Shown here: piece after piece, positions 9,685-19,435 of the stretch
Layout: the number at the start of each line of letters is the position of its first letter
Numbering within the stretch: position 1 is the first letter of the stretch
Assembly: GCF_000186865.1 (NCBI RefSeq)
Contig: NW_008705567.1
Coordinates: 807,476-871,475, forward strand
Reading direction: 5' to 3'
Source of the DNA: Aureococcus anophagefferens
Taxonomy: Eukaryota > Sar > Pelagophyceae > Pelagomonadales > Pelagomonadaceae
Length of the DNA: 64,000 bases
Program-made: the position numbers and the translations under genes
The notes under the pieces: generated by a model
Told to the model about the DNA's origin: nothing
Databases searched by the model: none
The model's input: only the letters and a program-made list of their open reading frames with translations

Positions 9685-11000
9685 CCCGCCCGTCGCGCCG
9701 TCCGCGGCCGGGTCCGCGTTGAACGCGGCCGCGAGGACGTCGCCGATGGGCGTGCCGACCAAATGCGTGTTCGTCAGGCGCTGGAACCGCGAGTTGACGC
9801 GCCGTTTTTTTTTGGCCTCGTCCTCCTGCTTGCGGCCCGGCCGCTTGTTCGACTTGCGGCTGATCTTCGCGTTCAACTTCGCCTCCACCAATTTCCGCTC
9901 GAGCTGCGCGTGGTCCACGGGCGTCTCCGCCGCCGTCTCCAGCCACAACGCCCGCACGTCGTTGGACGCGCCGTGGCGTACGAGGCCGAAGCGCGGCCGG
10001 CCGCCGCAGTCGAGCCGGTCCTCGTTCACCGGCAAAACGCCCGCGTCGAAGCGGTCGCAGTACTCGTTCGCGCTGTGCATCTCCTTGAGGGACGTCGCCC
10101 CGAGCGGCCGCTCGGCGCGCTTGGGCTGGCTGCCCGACGCGTGGACGCGGGACGACACGCGGTGCCAGGCGACGGGCGGGTCCGCGCCGTCGTCGAGGAC
10201 GAACCCGACGGCGTCGCCGCGCCGGACCTCGGTCGTCACGTCCTTGGCCGTGGCCACGGTCCGCGCGTCCCTGGGCTTCGCGTCGCCCGTCAAGCGGACG
10301 AGGTAGGGCGCGCCCCGGGGGAAGAGGCCCACGCGCCGCGTCGTCGCGTCCAGCGTCGCGACGACGGCGCCGCCGACGATCGCCTTCTCCACCTGGGCAG
10401 GACAAGAGAGATTCAACGTCGCTTCAACGTGAGTGTTTCGCGCGCGCGCGTCACGAGAAAAACATCCACGCGTCGAGACCGTTCCGAGAGATGATCGCTC
10501 GTCCAAAAATCAGCCGAAACGAGTGGAAAACGGCCGAGAAAGGAGCCTTTGAAGTTGGGAATTTCGCTCTCTTGTCCTGCCCTGTTCTCCACGTCCCGCT
10601 CCGCGCCGACGTAGCAGTCGAACACCTCCGACGCCACGACGCCGTTGGGCGAATTGTTCACGAAGGTCACCAGGCTCGCCGCGTCGTGCACGTCCTCGTG
10701 CTTGGCCTGGTACTCGTAGTGCGCCTCCATCTCCTCGTCGAACTGCACGCGGACGCGCGCGTTCGCGCGGACCATGGCGTCGACGGCCGTCTCGACGCGC
10801 AAGTCCACGGGCGGCGCCCCGCCCTCGCTCAGCGCCGCGGCGATCTGCCGCGCGCTCAGGGCCGCCGACCCGACGCGCGACCGCAGGAAGTCGACGACGA
10901 CGGCCTGCTTCTCCGCGTTGGACCGCTCGTCCTTGGCGCTCGACGCCGGCGCGTCGGACCGGGCCGTGACGCCCTCCGTCTGCCAGGAGAACGTGTTCAT
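9664..11000 (-). CDS. GTF2E2: Transcription initiation factor IIE subunit beta
   Basis: Two exons, 11000-10593 and 10392-9664, separated by a family-A introner; 378 aa. The first exon carries winged-helix features: a helix-turn-helix region SARQIAAALSEGG, then AHYEYQAKHEDVHDAASLVTFVNN corresponding to the TFIIE-beta core YxxKxxxxVRDKxxLLxLL. The C-terminal KKKRRVNSRFQRLTNTHLVG corresponds to the conserved basic KKRRF...NxHL segment of TFIIE-beta. Known role: with TFIIE-alpha it bridges RNA polymerase II and TFIIH at promoters. The central region (about residues 150-290) is longer and more divergent than in animals. The start MNTFSWQTEG is the first ATG of the open frame that retains the N-terminal region. 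Confidence 0.8.
10393..10592 (-). mobile_element. Introner family A, GT-AG intron in TFIIE-beta
   Basis: 200 nt with perfect duplication GTGGAGAA. Termini CAGGGCAGGACAAG and CTTGTCCTGCCCAG. Body sense equals gene sense. Phase 0. Confidence 0.93.
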
Positions 11001-11301
11001 GGTTTTTGGTGTTTGTTGCGGCTCTGCGACCAAGCTAGGCGCATCATCGGCTCTCGCTGCATGTTGACGGTGCACCGCGGTGAATCTCGGCCCGGGCTCG
11101 GCGAACTCGCCGCGCGCGCGCCCGCGGGGCGCCGCGCGGCTGCGTCCAGCAGCGCGTAACGCCCGCCTTTGCCTGGGACGGGAGGTGGCCAGGGCCGCCG
11201 GGATGGCCTCGGACTGGCGGATGCCGCGGAGCACGCGCGCGAGCTCGACGTCGTTGCGGCGGGCCGCCGCGGCGGCGATGCGAGGGTGGTCGTCGTCGTC
11301 G

Positions 11302-11421
11302 TTACCTCAGGAGGAGCTTGCACATGTCGGTGTGTCCGTTGAAGGCAGCCCAGTGGAGCGCGGTGTTTCCGTAGCTGTCGCGATCACCGACTCGCGCGCC
11401 CGCTTCGAGCAGTATATTACT
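11302..11421 (-). pseudogene. Ankyrin-repeat fragment (3' end of a gene or relic)
   Basis: On the minus strand the frame ending in a stop at 11304-11302 reads NILLEAGARVGDRDSYGNTA, LHWAAFNGHTDMCKLLLR, a near-perfect ankyrin repeat. Upstream the frame is interrupted by a stop (about 11457-11460), and no clear second repeat can be joined, though segments such as HVVALLRSA in another frame are suggestive. GC content is lower than in neighbouring genes, as in the ankyrin gene at the right edge of the window. It is either the last exon of a gene I cannot reconstruct or a decayed copy. Confidence 0.55.
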
Positions 11422-11799
11422 CAGAGGCTCGACTGGTCTTCGGCGGCGCACTACGAAGAAGCGCTACCACATGATTCGAAGTGCCTGTGGTTGACGGGAT
11501 TATCATCTCATCCCGTTCTGATGCGCCGCAGGAGCAGACGAAACTGCAGGTGCTCAAGGGCCACGGATGCGACCCGCCGACTCGGACGCTGTACGTTGAT
11601 CGCTTCACTGAATGCCGGGCCATGGCAATCGCGCCGCCGCGGCCGGCCACCGCCCGGAAACACAGAACGCTTGGCACGTGCGTCGCCTGCACGTCGCAAT
11701 TGCCGTCAGCGATCCATGGGCGAGCCGAGCCGATCATGGCGCGCGCCGCGGCGTCGTTTTGCAGCCGACATTGCCGTGCTTGAGGATCCCGATCTGTGA

Positions 11800-12411
11800 G
11801 TAAAAGTACAATGCACTAGAAAAACAACATGTTTCCCCTAGTTAGGGCTTTGCGCAGGCTCCGCGCACTTCTTCATGTGATGATCCGAGTTTTAGTGCAC
11901 CAAAATTGGTCACGCCCGAGAGACAGGCGCTGCCGAGCCATCGGCAGCGGGTCGGCGAAAATCGGCGCGCGCGCCCCTGCGTTTTAGCAATAGACGCTGT
12001 GGCAAAAAATGTGCCGAAAAAGGGCTGCATGTGGACCCATTCGCACACACTACCATGGCATGATCACTATCTTTTGGGGGTCCACAAGGCGCGCTCGTCC
12101 GCGCGGGGTCCCAGGCAACTCAGCGCGCCAAGCACGGGCAGCCGCAGACTCTGGGATCGCTTCGTGGAGCTCATGGCGCGCTCGAACGTGCTCCAAAGCG
12201 GGTTCCGTAGCCCGCCGCGCCGTCGCGTTCCCAGCGACCGGTGCACCATAACTCGGCTATGCGCGACGAGGGAGCGTCGTCGCGGCGTCGCAAGGTTCCA
12301 CCGGACCCAGCTGACATCGCAGCGGCCATTGCACGGGCGCACCAGAGGCTGCAAAGGAGTCGACTACACTTCAACTTATGATGTTGCTTTTCTAGTGCAT
12401 TGTACTTTTAC
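11800..12411. mobile_element. 612-bp element bounded by 31-bp inverted repeats
   Basis: The sequence at 11800-11830 (GTAAAAGTACAATGCACTAG followed by AAAAACAACAT) is the reverse complement of 12381-12411 with one mismatch. The arms are AT-rich against a GC-rich background, as expected for terminal inverted repeats of a non-autonomous DNA transposon. I see no convincing target duplication and no transposase frame inside. An old MITE-like insertion is the most economical reading; a fold-back duplication is the alternative. Confidence 0.55.
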
Positions 12412-12610
12412 CACGACGACGCGACGCAATCGAGGCCTGATCGCGCGCAGTGCGAACCCGCGTCTGCCACACCTGAGGCGTCCACACGCAGAGAAACTAC
12501 TTCGCGAGAGTCGCGTCGTCGCGCCCGAGCGCGCGCGCGCGAAAGAAACGCGCTGCGACGCCGCTTTGATCGAGCTTGGCGATGTGCAACACCTGTCGCC
12601 GCAGGCAGCC

Positions 12611-13794
12611 ATGGGCGACATCCTCACGAAAATGGCCGACATGTTCAACGGCGAGGAGGCGAGCTACTGCATCGTCGGCTGCGGCCTGCCCGGCCGCGGC
12701 ATGGGCTGGTTCCACGGCCTGCAGCTCGTGAACGGCGACATCGGCGCGGCGCGCGGCGCCCGAGTATCCGCGCCGCGCGGCGTGGACCGCGACGCACCGT
12801 AGGCAAGGCGAAGCTGACGGACGTCGTCGAGCCCTGGTTCCTCGGCGGCGGCAAGGACAGCCCGCCGGGCGTCGAGTTCCAGAAGCTCGTCGGCGAGTGG
12901 GGCGCCAAGGGCGTGTCGTTCCACGCGGCGCTCGACGACGGGTCGGTCTTCGGCAAGGTCTCGAGCGGTCCCAAGGTCTGCCTCATCGCCGGCCGCACGC
13001 CGGACAACCCGAAGTTCTTCCGGCAAGCCATCGCGGCGGGCGCGACGCACATCCTGCTCGAGAAGCCCGGCGCGCCGACGGTCGGCGAGCTCGAGGAGAT
13101 GGCGGCGCTCGCCAAGGAGAAGGGCGTGCCCGTCTTCATGGGCTTCATCAAGAACATCTCGGACTACGTCGAGGGCGCCCTCGCCGCCGCGGCGGCGGCG
13201 CCAAAGGGCGCGGACGTCGAGACGCTCCTCGTCTCGCGCAACGACTACACCAAAGAGAACCTCGGCGAGTGCTTCTCGCGCAACTCCGAGGGCATGCTCA
13301 AGAACATGGCCATCCACGAGATCGCGCTCGCCTGCCAGTTCTGGGGCATGCGGTCGACGAACGTCACGGACGTGCAGCTGAACGCGGAGGGCTGCGAGAT
13401 GCTGACGTTGGGCGGCTTCACGGACTTCAGCAAGATCGACTTCACCCTCGTCAACGACCAGGGCACGAAGGTGCGCATCTCCAGCGACCGCTGCGCCGGC
13501 GACGGCTGCTGCGCGGTCGTCACGGACAAGGCGTCCGGCTCCAAACTCTTCGAGGCCGAGATGGTCGGCGACGAGCGCGCCAAGGACGTCGCCAAGCAGG
13601 CCGCGGCCCACCCGGACTGGTTCTCCTACCTCTACACGCAGGAGGTCGAGTACGCCAAGCTCAAGTCCGTCTGCGCGGCGCACGCGCTCGCGAAGACGAC
13701 GCCGCCGGGCGTCGCGACCATCGAGATCGCCATCGAGGCCCTCAAGCTCGCCGAGTACCTCACGCCCGTGCTCAAGGACAAGCTCAAGGCGTGA
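12611..13794 (+). CDS. Gfo/Idh/MocA-like NAD(P)-binding oxidoreductase
   Basis: Two exons, 12611-12743 and 12803-13794, across a 59-nt GC-AG intron; 374 aa. The N-terminal Rossmann motif is CIVGCGLPGRGMGWFH. Then come CLIAGRTPDNPKFFRQAIAA and the characteristic HILLEKPGAPTVGELEEM (the EKP motif of the family, whose lysine contacts cofactor and substrate), followed by VFMGFIKNISDYV and the C-terminal beta-sheet domain from about residue 165 (NMAIHEIALACQFWG). Known family role: NAD(P)-dependent oxidation or reduction of sugars, inositols or related substrates; the substrate cannot be told from sequence. No targeting signal is evident, so a cytosolic location is assumed. Confidence 0.85.
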
Positions 13795-14116
13795 GACGGG
13801 GCAATCTCGTCCGCCGGACGCTCGACACGTGCTGATTCGCCGCCGCCGCCGCGCGGGCCGCCGCCGCCGCGCCCGCCCCGCTCCCCGTCGCTCGCCCCCA
13901 ACACCGCTCGCGCCGTATGCTAATGCCGCGACCGCGTACTTCTGGGTTGTCACGTGGGCGATCGCTCTCTCGTGCCGACGTCAGGGCTCCGAGTCGGGAA
14001 GTGGCTCCGAGTCGTACAGGAAGGCCTACACTTCAATAGTAGGCCTACAGGACTTCAAGCCTACTTCACTTTCGGGATCCGAAGGGTTGAAGCCACGGTT
14101 AGAGACGCAGCCCACG
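13795..14116. other. Intergenic stretch with short direct repeats
   Basis: 322 bases between two tandem plus-strand genes. The last 130 bases contain short repeated pieces (AGGCCTACA and related CTTCAAGCCTACTTCA; CTCCGAGTCG twice) and drop in GC relative to the coding DNA. No gene is seen; it should contain the promoter of the downstream gene. Confidence 0.4.
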
Positions 14117-15343
14117 ATGGTCCGCGCCGCCGTCTCCCCGAAGCGGTCCCGGGCAAAGAGCCCCGAGACGCCGTCGAAGCGGCCGCGGGACGACGAGGTG
14201 GAATTCACCCGCGAGGCGCTCGAGCCGCGGCGGCAGCTCCTCGCGGACCTGCGGCGCTGGGAGGCCCTGGGAGACCACCGCACGGGCGGCGCCGGCGACC
14301 GCGCGACGGCGGCGTGGCTCGTCGACGAGCTCGCCCGGGCGTCCCTCGCCGCGAGCGTCGACGAGTTCCCCTTCCCGCGGCGAACTCCGGGCGTCTGCTC
14401 CGTGAGCGACGGCGTCAAAACAGTGCCGGGCGTCGCGTACGCCGACGGCGGCGACACGGACCTGCGCGGCGTCGCGGCGCCCGCGTCCCTCGCCGCCGCG
14501 CCGGGCGCGGGGGGCGTCGGCGTCCTGTGGGGCAGCCCCGTCGAGGAGGACAACGACGCCGTCGACGCCGCGCGCGACGCGGGGACCTTCGACGCTATAG
14601 TCGTCGCGACGCGCGGCGGCCTCCGGCTCCGCGACGCCGAGGCCTACGCCGAGCCCTACGGCCCGCCCGTCGTCCAGGTCGACGCGAAGGAGAGCGCCTG
14701 GCTCTTCGCGACGGCCAAGGCGGGCATGCGGCTCGAGGTGAAAGCGACGGTCCGGCGCGACGCGTCGTTCACGTCGAACGTCGTCGCGACCGTCCCGGGC
14801 GCGGACGCGGGCCTCGCCCCCGTCGTCGTCGCCTGCGAGCGCACGGCCTGGCGCGCGGCGACGGGCGAGGCGGGCGGCGCCGTCGCGCTCTGGCTCGCGT
14901 GCGCGCGGTTCCTAGCGACCGCGCGGCCGCGGCGGACCGTCGAGTTCGTCGCCGCGGCGGGGCGCGAGGTCGGCCACCCGGGCCTCGCGCGCCGCCTCGA
15001 CGCCCGCGACGCGGCCGCGGCCCACTGCTGGGTGCTCATCGGCGCGGACGTCGCCGCGAAGGGGTCGGGCGTCGTCTGGCAGGCGTCGACGCGGAGGCGC
15101 CGCGACGCGGGCCTCCGGGCCCTCCGGGCCCTGGGCCAGCGGGACGCGGCGGCGCCCGCCGAGCCCCGCGGCGAGGCCGCCGCGTTCGTCGACGACGGCG
15201 CGGCCTTCGTGGCGTTGTCGGGCGCGGCAAACGGCGAGCTCCACGGCGAAGGCGACACGCTCGCGCGCAACGTCGACGAAGCCAAGCTCGCGCGCCTCCA
15301 CACCATGCTCCTCACGACGCTCCTCGGCCTCGCCGAGGAGTGA
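14117..15343 (+). CDS. M28 peptidase-like protein with degenerate metal site
   Basis: Single exon, 408 aa from the ATG at 14117. The basic N-terminus (PKRSRAKSPETPSKRPR) may be a nuclear signal. The middle (about residues 120-220: VVATRGGLRLRDAEAYAEPYGPPVVQVD) resembles a PA domain, and SFTSNVVATVPG starts an M28-type aminopeptidase fold. However, at the places where M28 enzymes have H-x-D, D-N-x-S-G and E-E metal ligands, this protein reads ACERTAW, TGEAGG and AAAGREVGHPGL, so most zinc ligands are missing. It is therefore probably a catalytically inactive relative or a very divergent member. The true start could lie further upstream because the frame is open to 13835. Confidence 0.55.
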   Translation: MVRAAVSPKRSRAKSPETPSKRPRDDEVEFTREALEPRRQLLADLRRWEALGDHRTGGAGDRATAAWLVDELARASLAASVDEFPFPRRTPGVCSVSDGVKTVPGVAYADGGDTDLRGVAAPASLAAAPGAGGVGVLWGSPVEEDNDAVDAARDAGTFDAIVVATRGGLRLRDAEAYAEPYGPPVVQVDAKESAWLFATAKAGMRLEVKATVRRDASFTSNVVATVPGADAGLAPVVVACERTAWRAATGEAGGAVALWLACARFLATARPRRTVEFVAAAGREVGHPGLARRLDARDAAAAHCWVLIGADVAAKGSGVVWQASTRRRRDAGLRALRALGQRDAAAPAEPRGEAAAFVDDGAAFVALSGAANGELHGEGDTLARNVDEAKLARLHTMLLTTLLGLAEE

Positions 15344-15456
15344 GGCGCATTAGTATCTTCAAGGTGATGTTCAAGCTGCTGAATCGCTTTGTTTGACTCG
15401 GTGCTTGTGGCAGATGACATTGTGCTCTCCGTAGCTGCCTGCCTCACTGCATCGAC

Positions 15457-17449
15457 ATGAGCTCTCTCGACGCTGCCTACGCCAAGTGGGACAACTTAGA
15501 CTTGGACACGGCGTCCGAGGACGACGAGCCGCCGCCGGCGCCCCGGGTGAACTTCGTGCATCAGGGCGCCTCGAAGGTGGTCGATTCCGCGCCGTCCGAT
15601 CCCCTCTACGCGGTGGATCCCGACGCGCCGCCCCCGTCGTCGTTCTACTGCGATCCCTTGATGCCGCGGGTCGAGGACACGTCCGAGGAGCGGTCGTGGC
15701 CCCCGTGCCCGGACCTCGCGGCCGGCCGCGCGGCGCCGATCTCCAAGTACCCGCCGAGCTTCGTGCGCTTCAACAAGAGGCTGTCGGAGCGCAACTGGGC
15801 CTGCTTCGCCGCGGCGCTCGGCGGGTCGTCGCGCTACTACGACGCGCCCGTCCGCGACGGCGCCTACCGCTACCGCCGCTTCGAGAACGCCGGCGTGCCC
15901 GCCGCCGGCGTGCTCGACGGCTGCCACCCGCAGCTCCAGTCCGCGGCCGACGGCTCCAACCGCTGCGACGGCGGCAAGCTCGCGGCCGCGTGCGGCCCGG
16001 CGATCGCCGCGGTTGCGCTCGCGACGCTCAAGGCCACGGTCAAGCCCTCCGTGCTCGGCGCCGCGCTCTCGAAATGCTCGTCGCTCCGGTCGCTCGCGCT
16101 GACGGAGTGCGCCGTCGACGCCGCGATGCTCGCCGCTCTACCGCCGACGATCGAGAGCCTGCGCTTCTCGGAGTGCGCGGGCCTCGACCTGTGTGGAATT
16201 CGACCACTGGTTTGGGTGGTCCTGACCAAGCTTCAGAATTCTCTAGCTCGGTCAAATCGAAGTCGATTCGGCTGATTTTTGGACGAATCGATTGCTCTCG
16301 TCGAGTTCTCGAAGCACAGCCAAAGAGCTTGCGTCGAAACTGTCGCGTACGCACACATTGAAGTAGGGTTGAAGATTTGATTTCCACACAGGCCTCGACG
16401 ACGGCGCGCTCGCGGCCGCGCTCGGCGCCGCGAGGGCGAGCCTCGTCTACGTCGACGTCGAGAAGGGCGGCGGCGCGTCGCCCGGCGCGGCCGTGCCCGG
16501 GCGGCGGGCCGCGGCGGTCCTGCGCGACTGCTCGCTCGCGTTCCTCCGCTTTTCGGACCGGAACTCGGGCAAAGCGCGCGCGTCGATCGTCGAGATGGAG
16601 AGCCTCGCCGGCGCGCTCGAGGGCGACTCCCAGCGTCCTGCGGCCGCGACGATTTTCGAGAGATGTCGACCGAGAGAAAAATCATCACCGACGCGCTCGG
16701 TAGGCGACTCCGCGCTCGCGGAGGCCCTCGAGACGCTCCACCTCGACCCCTTTTGCGACGGGCGCTGCAAGCCGACGGCGCCGCGGCTCCTCGACGCCCT
16801 CGGCGCGTGCCCGAAGCTGAGGGACGTCGACGGCGTCCGCTGCCCCGAGAGCGGGTCGCACCCGACGCTCGCGCTGCTGAACCGGTTCGTCGTCAACCCG
16901 ACGGACCTCGCGAAGCGGCACGCCGCCGCGCCGAAGCTCCGCGAGCTCGTCGTCGTCGGGGACAAGCCCTACGACTTCACGCACTGGAGCGTCTCGGCGC
17001 CGCAGCTCGCGACGTTCAAGCTCTGGGGCGCGACGCTCGCGTCGCTCGTGCTCCAGGAGCAGGTGGCCAGGGGCGCCGTGGCCCAAATCGTCCAGCACAC
17101 GCCGCGCCTCGTCCACCTCTCGCTCGCCATGGCCCTCCGGGACACGCAGGCCTTCTACGAGCGCACGAGAGACTACGACGACGCGCCCGGCGACTACGAC
17201 GACGACCTCGAGGCCGTCGCCGGCTGCTGCCCGAAGCTCCGCGTCCTCGACCTGAGCTCGAACTACGACGACTCCTACGCGGCCTTCTCGGAGCCCGCGG
17301 TCTGCCGGCTCTGCGACGACCTGCGCCACCTGACGGACATCTACATGCACGCGAACGGGCGCAAGTGGAACTTCGGCCGCATCGACACGAAGCGCGGCGC
17401 GCTCCGCGTCCACCACGACGGGAGCTACCGGTGCCCGTTCCACGGCTAA
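15457..17449 (+). CDS. Leucine-rich-repeat-like protein
   Basis: Three exons, 15457-16180, 16392-16622 and 16704-17449, interrupted by a family-B and a family-C introner; 566 aa. The N-terminus is acidic and proline-rich (DEPPPAPRV). From about residue 190 there are irregular leucine-rich units: CSSLRSLALTECAVDAAMLA, ALPPTIESLRFSECAGLD, ALETLHLDPF, APKLRELVVVG, TPRLVHLSLAM, CPKLRVLDLSSNYDDS and LRHLTDIYMHANGRKWNFG. These resemble RNI/F-box-type LRRs, and no F-box is seen. Both introners use GC donors, and splicing restores frame exactly (GLD|DGAL and EGDS|ALAEA). Role unknown; a protein-binding scaffold is likely. Confidence 0.75.
16181..16391 (+). mobile_element. Introner family B, GC-AG intron in LRR-like gene
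   Basis: 211 nt, perfect duplication GCCTCGAC. Termini CTGTGTGGAATTC and GATTTCCACACAG are inverted repeats. Splicing restores GLDDGAL. Confidence 0.93.
16623..16703 (+). mobile_element. Introner family C, GC-AG intron in LRR-like gene
   Basis: 81 nt, perfect duplication GCGACTCC. Starts CAGCGTCCTG, contains GACGATTTTCGAGAGAT, ends GCTCGGTAG. Splicing restores EGDSALAEAL. Confidence 0.92.
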
Positions 17450-17592
17450 GAGTGTGTTCAGGGGAGGTCGGGGCGAGCGGGCGGCGGAGGCCGCGGCGCG
17501 GTCAAAGGGGGGCCGGTGGCTCTTGCTGCGCCGTCGGAGGACCGCGTGGCAGAACTCCGGAGGCGACGCGGCATGGCGGGTCTGGACGCGGC

Positions 17593-18080
17593 CTACCAGA
17601 GCTTGAGCGTCGAGTGGCCCCCCGGCGGCGCGTGGAGCCGCGTCGTCGAGCGGTCCGTGAGCACGTTGCCCGTGTTCTGGCTCGCGCCGTTCGCGAAGGC
17701 GTTGGACCCGTGGCGCGTGTTCGCGCCGAAGGCGAGGGGGGGCGCGGGGCCGCCGGGGCCTCGGTCTCGAAGGCCTCGACGCGCGGGCGCGGAACCGGCG
17801 CGGGCGGAACCAGCGCGGCGCGCGCGGCCGGCGCGTCGTCCCCTTGCGGCATTGGCACCTTGGTCGCCCAGGGCGGACCGTCCGGCGGCGGCGCCGGAGC
17901 CTTTCCCGCGGGCGGCACCATCTCGACGACGACGTCCTCCTTCTTGGCCGGCTCGTCCCACGCGAGAAGCGATCCCAACGACGAACCGCCGCCGGGCGGG
18001 GCGAGGACGCGCGAAGTGGGGCGATCCGTAATCACATTTCCCGTCTCACCGTTGGAGAAGGCGTTGCAGGAGGTGCTCAT
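17593..18080 (-). CDS. SPIRAL1-like microtubule-associated protein (one frame break)
   Basis: The N-terminal part starting at 18080 reads NGETGNVITDRPTSRVLAPP followed by GGGSSLGSLLAW; the C-terminal part in another frame reads NTGNVLTDRSTTRLHAPPGG followed by HSTLKLW and a stop at 17593. Both are copies of the conserved SPIRAL1/HN1 motif (N-x-G-N-x-x-T-D-R-P-S-T-K-V-x-x-x-P-G-G-G-S-S). SPIRAL1 proteins bind cortical microtubules in plants, and the motif pair at both ends is typical of the plant family. The two halves are joined by a Pro/Ala-rich linker containing a run of seven C (plus strand G, 17736-17742), where a one-base change restores one continuous frame. I therefore call one gene with a homopolymer frameshift. 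Confidence 0.65.
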
Positions 18081-18269
18081 GATTCCGCGGCGCGGCGTCG
18101 AGCCACCGGCTTTTTGCCCTGCTTTTTTTTTGCTGTGGCGAAAAGAGGCTCGCCGCACGCGCTCGTCGCCCCGTAAGAGCGCCCCCCCCCGTCCGCCACA
18201 AGAGACGGAACAGGCCCCAGAACACGCGAAGGAGACCGCACGAGCCCTCGCTACGACGAGGACCGCACG

Positions 18270-19403
18270 ATGCGCGACTGGGAGAAGAAGCAAAAAGAAT
18301 ATGAAGAGCGCATGGCCCGGGTGAAGAACGCTAAGCTCCGTACGACCTGCACCATCTGCGGAGCGAAAGCGAAGCTCCCATGCCCCTGCGGAACCGCCCA
18401 GTACTGCAGTGTCGCCTGTCAGAAGGTCGACTGGCGCGAGCGCGGCCACCGGACGGCGTGCAAGAAGATCCGAGACGAGCGCGCGGCGGAGGCGGCGCGG
18501 GCCGAGGCGCCGACGCCCCCGCCGTCGCCGCCAAAGGAGGTGTTCTACGGCCCCGCGCCGCGGTCGCACGCCGACGAAGTCCGCGCGCGCATCGCCGCGG
18601 AACACGAGGCCGCTCGCGCGCGGCGCGAGGCGAACCCGGAGCCCGAGCCGCTGTCGGCGCGATTTGGGAGCCGGTGCCCAGTTTGCTTCGAGGACTGGGA
18701 CGTGAATGAGTGGCAAAACATGCGTCCGTGTTGCTGCCTGAAGGTCTGCGAGTCGTGCCACCACAAGATCGGCTACAAGCCGTGTCCCCTCTGTCGTAAG
18801 CCGGCGCCGAAGACTCATGCGGAGTGTCTGGCTCACATTCGTCGCCACATGGAAAATGATGTGCCAGAAGCGATCAGTCATTTGCAGTGTCGGCGCATGG
18901 GTGCCTACGTAGTCTCGTCCGGAGCCTACAAACCAAGCCGAATCCACGTAGGTTTTTTGGCGGATTGCTACTTTTCTGGTAGCCATGAGCTCGTGATATC
19001 TACCAAGAAGGGTGCGAGATTGTATAAACGTGCGGCAGAGCTCGGAGACGTTAATGCGACGTGGAATCTTGCGATTTTGTACAAAAACGGACAGGGCGTC
19101 AAGATGAACGAGACCAAGGCCATGCAACTGAGTCGCGTGGCCGCGGACCGGGGCCATCCAGTAGCACAGTTCCAGTTGGGAATGGAGATTCTAGGGGAGA
19201 AAAACAAGGAGACAGAACAGGAGGGGCTCCGTTACGTCTGGTTAGCGGCAAAACAAGGCCTTATGGACGCGGAGTTCATCCTGGGCGGTATTTATTCCTG
19301 CGGAGAAGACGCCAACCTCGACGCAGCCAAATTCTGGCTTTCGCGGGCCGCCGCCAAGGGCAGCGAGCAAGCAAAGACGCGCCTGGCGCAACTCGACGCG
19401 TGA
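18270..19403 (+). CDS. MYND-finger / RING / Sel1-repeat protein
   Basis: Single exon, 377 aa. A MYND zinc finger is at residues about 28-65 (CTICGAKAKLPCPCGTAQYC...CQKVDW...GHRTAC). A RING-type C4-variant finger is at about 132-175 (CPVCFEDW...RPCCCLKVCESCHHKIGYKPCPLCRK). At least three Sel1-like repeats cover about 240-370 (GARLYKRAAELGDVNATWNL, AMQLSRVAADRGHPVAQFQL, GLRYVWLAAKQGLMDAEFIL, AAKFWLSRAAAKGSEQA). MYND and RING fingers suggest protein-protein interaction and possible ubiquitin-ligase activity, with Sel1 repeats as adaptor. GC content falls clearly after about 18840, so the Sel1 part differs in composition from the finger part. Confidence 0.85.
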   Translation: MRDWEKKQKEYEERMARVKNAKLRTTCTICGAKAKLPCPCGTAQYCSVACQKVDWRERGHRTACKKIRDERAAEAARAEAPTPPPSPPKEVFYGPAPRSHADEVRARIAAEHEAARARREANPEPEPLSARFGSRCPVCFEDWDVNEWQNMRPCCCLKVCESCHHKIGYKPCPLCRKPAPKTHAECLAHIRRHMENDVPEAISHLQCRRMGAYVVSSGAYKPSRIHVGFLADCYFSGSHELVISTKKGARLYKRAAELGDVNATWNLAILYKNGQGVKMNETKAMQLSRVAADRGHPVAQFQLGMEILGEKNKETEQEGLRYVWLAAKQGLMDAEFILGGIYSCGEDANLDAAKFWLSRAAAKGSEQAKTRLAQLDA

Positions 19404-19435
19404 GATCCCCTAGTAAGGCTAGCGAACAGCTCTCT

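Noticed and set aside
11906..12802. Plus-strand frame reading through the inverted-repeat element into the oxidoreductase gene
   Set aside because: Only the last part matches the oxidoreductase; the upstream part has no protein-like features and the ATG at 12611 gives the Rossmann start.
17516..18031. Plus-strand frame starting MALAAPSEDRVAEL
   Set aside because: It lies antisense to the SPIRAL1-like gene, whose conserved motifs are on the minus strand.
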